The translations under genes were made by a program, and so were the position numbers. The notes under the pieces are model-generated. The model had not been told where the DNA came from. It saw nothing but the letters and a program-made list of their open reading frames with translations, and ran no database searches. DNA of 7,865 nt from Labilithrix luteola. GTDB lineage: Bacteria; Myxococcota_A; Polyangia; Polyangiales; Polyangiaceae. Location of the stretch: contig JAMFST010000023.1 in NCBI GenBank assembly GCA_026225435.1, positions 1 to 7,865 of the forward strand, in the 5' to 3' direction. Of this stretch, positions 5,813-7,865 are shown one piece after another. The number at the start of each line of letters is the position of its first letter. Within the stretch, counting starts at the first letter, position 1.

Positions 5813-7865
5813 TCAGCGCACCGCCGCCACGAAGTGCAGCCGCGCGTGCGGCTTCGGCAGGTTGATGAGCACCACCCGCTGCCCGCCGATGCGCACCGGG
5901 CCGCAGGCGGCGCAGTCGAAGCGCGTCACCGCGTCCCCGAATTCGAGCGTCAGCCCAGGCGCGGTCTCCGCCCCGATCACCAGCTCACCGCTGTATCCGT
6001 GCGCGTCGTCGTAGCTCGCCTCGAGAGCGCTCCCGAGACGCGCGCGCCAGAAGTCCCCCATCGTCTCCACCGGCAAGGCGCGGATCTGCCCGTAGCGAGC
6101 GCGCGCCACGTCCTCCAGCAACGCCGCCACCGCCTGGATCTTCGCGGGCAGGTACGGCTCGCCGCCTCCGTGGATGCGCAGGTGCGACAGGATGGTGCTC
6201 GCGCTCTCGTTGTCGGCGTTGCGCAGCGCGAGGTAGTCCCACATCGCGATGAAGCGTCGCGCCGAGCGCGGATCGAGCTCGAGCCGGTGCGCCGCGCTTC
6301 CTGCTGCGCCGCCGGGGACCTCCAGCGCGTCCTCGCCGGCGACGGGAAACTCGAGCAGCGGCGCGTGCTGGAACCGCTCCTGGTGACCGCCCAGCGTGCT
6401 CGTGTCGACCGGAAGATTGTACGGAAGATCACCGACGGCGAACCCGGCGTCGAAGAGGAACCCCTGCTCGACCAGCACGGAGAAGAGCGCCGGATTCGGC
6501 GCGAGATACGGCGAGGTCCACAGGCGCGGGCGCTGACCGAACTGCCCGGCGATCTGCTTGGCCGCGAAGGTGACCTCGCCGCACACCGTCGGCGCGGCGG
6601 TCGGGTAGGCGGAAGAGAGAATCGACTCGCTGCAGCGGCCGCGGGGCAAGGCGGCGAAGCCGAGCGGATGGTGCACGCCGTGCGCCGCCGCCGCGCACAT
6701 TCCGAGCGCGCAGAGCGCGGACGCCGGGAGCCGCTCGTCGTCCTCGGTGGTGAAGGCGAACGTGGCGCGCGCGTGATGAGCGCTCTCCATCCGGGCCATC
6801 TGCACGGCCGCCGGCTCGTTGCCGACGACCGCGTTGGTGGCCTCCAGCGCGTCGAGATCGTGGAGCAAGAGCAGCGCGGAGCTCGCCCCCTCGGGCGCCG
6901 TCGCCAGCGTCACCAGGTGCCCCGCCGTCGCCTCGCGCAGCGCCCCGAGGAGGAAGAGCCGCAGCAGATCCCCCGAGGGCTCGAAGCAATTGAGGTAACA
7001 GCGCGGCGCCGCGAAGGTCGAAAGATCGTGCCCCAGCGCGTACACCGCCCCCTTGCCCAGTGGGCGGCGGGTGAAGACGGGGAAGCTGAGCGCCCCGACC
7101 TGCCCGCGCGCGACCACCTGGGTGCCGGCCAGCGGATCGGGCTCGAGCGCGTACACCTCCACCCGCTCCTTCTCCACCGTCGCGGATCGGTTGATCGGCA
7201 CCGTCCGCTCCTCCGGGCTGTCGATCGCGGCGAGCGCCGCCGGCAGCGCGTCCTCGAACCGCAGGCTCTCGACGTCGCGGTGACGCGCCGAGCGCCGCAG
7301 ACCGGCGAGCTCCCACGCGGCGCTCGTCTCCGCGCTGCCGATCGGCTTGAACAGCACGAGCACCCCGCCCCGCTCGACGAAGTGGCGCAGCTTCTCTCCG
7401 GCGGTCCCGCTCACGGCCGATCCCATGAGGTACCCGGGCACCACCGCCAGCGCGTAGCGGTCCCCGGCGCCGAGCTGCTCCAGCGCCGCCGTCCACGCCG
7501 CGTCGCCGCTCGGCCGATCGAAGGGCACGCCCGCCTGGGCGAGCGCGCTCGCCACGTTCGAGAGATCCGCCGCCGCCTCCTTCTGCGCATAAGGCGGCGC
7601 CAGCACCAGCGCGCGACCGTGCACCGCCGCCGGCACCGGCGCGACGTCGTCGATCACCCCGTTGCAGTCGTTGTCGACGCCGTCCTTAACCTCCGGCGTC
7701 GGAGGCGGCGCAAGGCACACTCGCTTTCCGCGCTCGCAGGCGGCAAACCCGTCGTGGCAGGCGCCCCGCCCACCGGTGGTGCAGGCGTTGGCCCCGACCG
7801 GCAGGAGCACGTCGACGAGCTGGTCCCCGTCATCGTCGACGCCGTTGCACGCGGTCTCGACGACC
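5813..7865 (-). CDS. MopE-repeat / amidotransferase-like / deacetylase-like protein (5' truncated)
   Basis: The frame stays open to the right edge, so the N-terminus and any signal peptide are missing; 683 codons are visible. A GTG at 7810 lies inside a repeat and is not the start. Reading from the N-terminal side there are three parts. Two MopE-type Cys/Asp-rich motifs (7811-7849 and 7646-7687) flank a Cys-rich linker. A class I glutamine-amidotransferase-like domain follows (about 7620-7010: RALVLAPPY, ALAVVPGYLMG, GGVLVLFKPIG, VYALGHDL), without a cysteine at the expected nucleophile position, so probably a binding domain. Then comes a NodB/CE4-like domain (about 6900-6340) with HDLD (6851-6862), HGVHHP (6665-6682), RLWTSPY (6506-6526) and LLEFPV. 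These match the catalytic and metal-binding motifs of polysaccharide deacetylases, so an active de-N-acetylase or related hydrolase is plausible. A beta-rich tail with CAAC (5903-5914) closes it. MopE repeats and paired cysteines suggest export. The substrate is unknown. The ATP-grasp gene follows after 4 bp. Confidence 0.8.
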   Translation of the reverse strand, partial: VVETACNGVDDDGDQLVDVLLPVGANACTTGGRGACHDGFAACERGKRVCLAPPPTPEVKDGVDNDCNGVIDDVAPVPAAVHGRALVLAPPYAQKEAAADLSNVASALAQAGVPFDRPSGDAAWTAALEQLGAGDRYALAVVPGYLMGSAVSGTAGEKLRHFVERGGVLVLFKPIGSAETSAAWELAGLRRSARHRDVESLRFEDALPAALAAIDSPEERTVPINRSATVEKERVEVYALEPDPLAGTQVVARGQVGALSFPVFTRRPLGKGAVYALGHDLSTFAAPRCYLNCFEPSGDLLRLFLLGALREATAGHLVTLATAPEGASSALLLLHDLDALEATNAVVGNEPAAVQMARMESAHHARATFAFTTEDDERLPASALCALGMCAAAAHGVHHPLGFAALPRGRCSESILSSAYPTAAPTVCGEVTFAAKQIAGQFGQRPRLWTSPYLAPNPALFSVLVEQGFLFDAGFAVGDLPYNLPVDTSTLGGHQERFQHAPLLEFPVAGEDALEVPGGAAGSAAHRLELDPRSARRFIAMWDYLALRNADNESASTILSHLRIHGGGEPYLPAKIQAVAALLEDVARARYGQIRALPVETMGDFWRARLGSALEASYDDAHGYSGELVIGAETAPGLTLEFGDAVTRFDCAACGPVRIGGQRVVLINLPKPHARLHFVAAVR
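7646..7687 (-). repeat. MopE-type metal-binding motif, unit 2
   Basis: It encodes KDGVDNDCNGVIDD. The usual form in myxobacterial surface proteins is C-D-G-x-D-N-D-C-D-G-x-x-D-E, an Asp-rich loop thought to bind a metal such as calcium or copper. Here the first Cys is replaced by Lys while the second is kept. Confidence 0.8.
7811..7849 (-). repeat. MopE-type metal-binding motif, unit 1
   Basis: It encodes CNGVDDDGDQLVD, with the first Cys kept and the second replaced by Gly. It is followed by a Cys-rich linker (GANACTTGGRGACHDGFAAC) typical of the spacer between MopE motifs. More units may lie beyond the right edge. Confidence 0.8.

Noticed and set aside
3535..5865. Plus-strand open frame (776 codons) crossing the convergent junction
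   Set aside because: It is Arg/Gly/Ala-rich and runs through both the HEAT gene and the ATP-grasp gene in the wrong frame; neither half shows a motif.
6429..7496. Minus-strand open frame (355 codons) inside the deacetylase-like gene
   Set aside because: It is Gly/Ala/Arg-rich shadow coding in another frame of the same strand; the motifs are all in the 5813-7865 frame.
7808..7810. GTG as start of the deacetylase-like gene
   Set aside because: The frame continues upstream through a complete MopE-type motif to the window edge, so the start is outside.

Overview
The window is very GC-rich and coding almost from end to end. It suggests a Myxococcota-like bacterium (formerly Deltaproteobacteria). 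The reasons are the strong G/C preference at third codon positions, the MopE-type Cys/Asp-rich metal-binding repeats in an apparently exported protein, and a long HEAT-repeat protein in a two-component operon. This assignment is an inference; there is no rRNA or other marker gene here.

Left part, plus strand (1-4951): three tightly overlapping genes. A 5'-truncated sensor histidine kinase (1-807) keeps its complete ATPase domain and ends in what looks like half a receiver domain. It overlaps by GTGA a single-domain response regulator (804-1241). That gene overlaps by ATGA a 1237-residue protein (1238-4951) with one N-terminal membrane segment and HEAT/PBS-lyase-type repeats over almost all the rest. 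The junctions imply one transcript with translational coupling. The regulator has no DNA-binding domain, so the HEAT protein is a reasonable candidate for a protein-level partner or output, but this is not shown.

Right part, minus strand (4948-7865): two genes read towards the first group. The upstream one (5813-7865, N-terminus beyond the right edge) joins MopE-type repeats, a class I glutamine-amidotransferase-like domain and a NodB/polysaccharide-deacetylase-like domain. Four bases later comes a 286-residue stand-alone ATP-grasp ligase (4948-5808), of the family that includes the D-cycloserine cyclo-ligase DcsG. The two cell-wall or small-molecule type enzymes probably share a transcript; their substrates are unknown.

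The two groups converge on the palindrome CTAG (4948-4951), which gives the stop codon to both opposing genes, so there is no room for a normal terminator. The only non-coding DNA in the window is 4 bp (5809-5812). I saw no RNA gene, CRISPR array, insertion sequence or attachment site. No stretch above 300 bases lacks a gene, and the promoters must lie outside the window. The observations most worth checking are the 9-G tract just inside the HEAT gene, the kinase/regulator/membrane-HEAT cassette, and the MopE-amidotransferase-deacetylase architecture.
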